Shown here piece after piece: positions 5,535 through 6,089 of a stretch of DNA of 6,089 bases. This DNA is from Desulfobacterales bacterium. GTDB taxonomy: Bacteria; Desulfobacterota; Desulfobacteria; Desulfobacterales; Desulfosalsimonadaceae. Numbering within the stretch: the stretch's first letter is position 1; each line of letters starts with the position of its first letter. The translations under genes and the position numbers were made by a program. Location of the stretch: the NCBI GenBank assembly GCA_007127175.1, contig SKZX01000356.1, positions 1 through 6,089 on the forward strand, written 5' to 3'. Under the pieces are notes generated by a model. It worked only from the letters and a program-made list of their open reading frames with translations. It was not told the origin of the DNA and ran no database searches.

Positions 5535-5999
5535 ATGGAAATTGAAATTACCAGAGCAGTCGCGCTGATATCCATCAATGCGACCCTTTTCGCACAGGTG
5601 GCATCGTTTCTGATTTTCATGATGCTGATCAGCCGACTGATGTACCACCCGCTCCAGGACATGATGGCGGAGCGGGACCGGAAGATCGAGCAGATGAAAA
5701 AGGATATCGCAACGGCTGAGGCGGATCTCGAGGAGATTTTTTTCAAGATCGAATCCGAGACGAAGAAAGTCAAGGATGAAGCCTTTTCCCTCCAGCATCA
5801 GCTTGAAAAAGAAGCGGCAAAACAGGCGGACGCGCTTTTTGCGGAGGTCAACGCCGATATTGAGAAGCTGAGCGCGGAAACCCGACAGGAGGTGCGGCGG
5901 CAGATAGCGGAAGTCAGCCAGCATCTGGCCGAGGAGTCCGAGCGGGTCTCAAGGGTCATTATGGAAAAGGCGCTGGATCGGAGGCTGGCACATGAATAA
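5535..5999 (+). CDS. atpF: ATP synthase Fo subunit b or b' (first copy)
   Basis: Peripheral-stalk subunit (154 aa) linking subunit a to F1. One N-terminal membrane helix at about 14-36 (INATLFAQVASFLIF onward) is followed by MYHPLQDMMAERDRKIEQ (36-53), the typical start of the b dimer domain, and then a long charged, Ala/Glu/Lys-rich coiled coil to the C-terminus. The length is normal for b/b'. A second b-like gene starts inside its last codons, so the stator is probably a b-b' heterodimer, and this copy, lacking a signal peptide, is best read as b' (called atpX in some genomes). The ribosome binding site is modest (CGGAA, 8 nt). It is separated from atpE by 115 bp, containing a possible partial terminator. 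Confidence 0.9.
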   Translation: MEIEITRAVALISINATLFAQVASFLIFMMLISRLMYHPLQDMMAERDRKIEQMKKDIATAEADLEEIFFKIESETKKVKDEAFSLQHQLEKEAAKQADALFAEVNADIEKLSAETRQEVRRQIAEVSQHLAEESERVSRVIMEKALDRRLAHE

Positions 6000-6089
6000 A
6001 ATTTGTCGACGTTTATTTCAAATAAGCCTTCTGTTTTCAGGGCTGTTTTTGATATTTATGGCCGAGCCGGCCTTTGCGGAAGACGGGAC
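5992..6089 (+). CDS. atpF: Start of second ATP synthase b subunit, with signal-peptide-like N-terminus (partial)
   Basis: The frame opens with ATG at 5992, overlapping the previous gene by 8 nt, with GGAGG (5980-5984) 7 nt upstream, so translational coupling is likely. The 32 visible codons give a short basic start (K3, R6, R7), a hydrophobic stretch (about 8-23) and AEPAFA before EDG, a good signal peptidase I site after A29. Second b subunits of delta-proteobacterial ATP synthases commonly carry such a leader before their membrane anchor. The identity as b is inferred from position and this N-terminus; the stalk region lies outside the window. An unrelated exported protein cannot be excluded from these residues alone. 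Confidence 0.7.
   Translation, partial: MNKICRRLFQISLLFSGLFLIFMAEPAFAEDG

Noticed and set aside
2240..6089. N-ATPase (alternative Na+ ATPase) operon
   Set aside because: That operon has the order atpDCQRBEFAG; here the order is atpZ-I-B-c-c-b'-b, with two b-type genes, as in a main F-type ATP synthase.

Overview
This window looks like chromosomal DNA from a Gram-negative anaerobe, most likely a Desulfobacterota (delta-proteobacterial) sulfate reducer or relative. The reasons are the moderately GC-rich coding sequence, a long ACT-domain SerA, an F-type ATP synthase locus of the order atpZ-atpI-atpB-c-b-b, two different b-type stator genes, and a second b subunit that starts with a signal-peptide-like sequence. 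The lineage is inferred from gene content and style; no rRNA or other taxonomic marker is present.

Layout. Bases 1-263 hold no convincing gene. They carry a very long imperfect inverted repeat (about 17-152) and then a possible promoter and leader for serA. serA (264-1853, + strand) encodes D-3-phosphoglycerate dehydrogenase. Bases 1854-2239 are intergenic: stem-loops just after serA, then a leader with an 18-bp tandem repeat and a 10-bp direct repeat 180 bp apart. From 2240 to the end runs an Fo operon on the + strand: atpZ, atpI, atpB (subunit a), a giant multi-hairpin c-like gene (3680-5140), a normal single-hairpin atpE (5171-5419), a b/b' gene (5535-5999), and the first 32 codons of a second b gene (from 5992). 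The F1 genes presumably follow outside the window.

The exceptional feature is the 486-residue c-like protein. It is an uninterrupted fusion of six c-type hairpins (12 predicted membrane helices). Only hairpin 1 keeps the ion-binding glutamate (E65). Hairpins 2-6 all have glutamine, always CAG, at that position (Q147, Q227, Q307, Q388, Q469). The helix-1 glutamine of the Na+ site (Q32) is also lost in every one of them (S, S, S, G, N). Next door, the 82-residue AtpE carries a complete Na+-type site (Q32, V63, E65, S66, T67, Y70). The pair suggests a heteromeric rotor ring, in principle like the mixed F/V-type ring of Acetobacterium woodii but with a much longer run of hairpins lacking an ion site, or else a regulated alternative ring.

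Expression signals fit unequal amounts of the two c proteins. The fused gene starts 1 nt after atpB with a poor ribosome binding site. atpE has a perfect AGGAGG preceded by an AT-rich palindrome, and a small hairpin plus a T6 run lies just after its stop codon. AtpI, a known helper of c-ring assembly, and AtpZ are encoded upstream. serA appears to be an unrelated neighbouring transcription unit.
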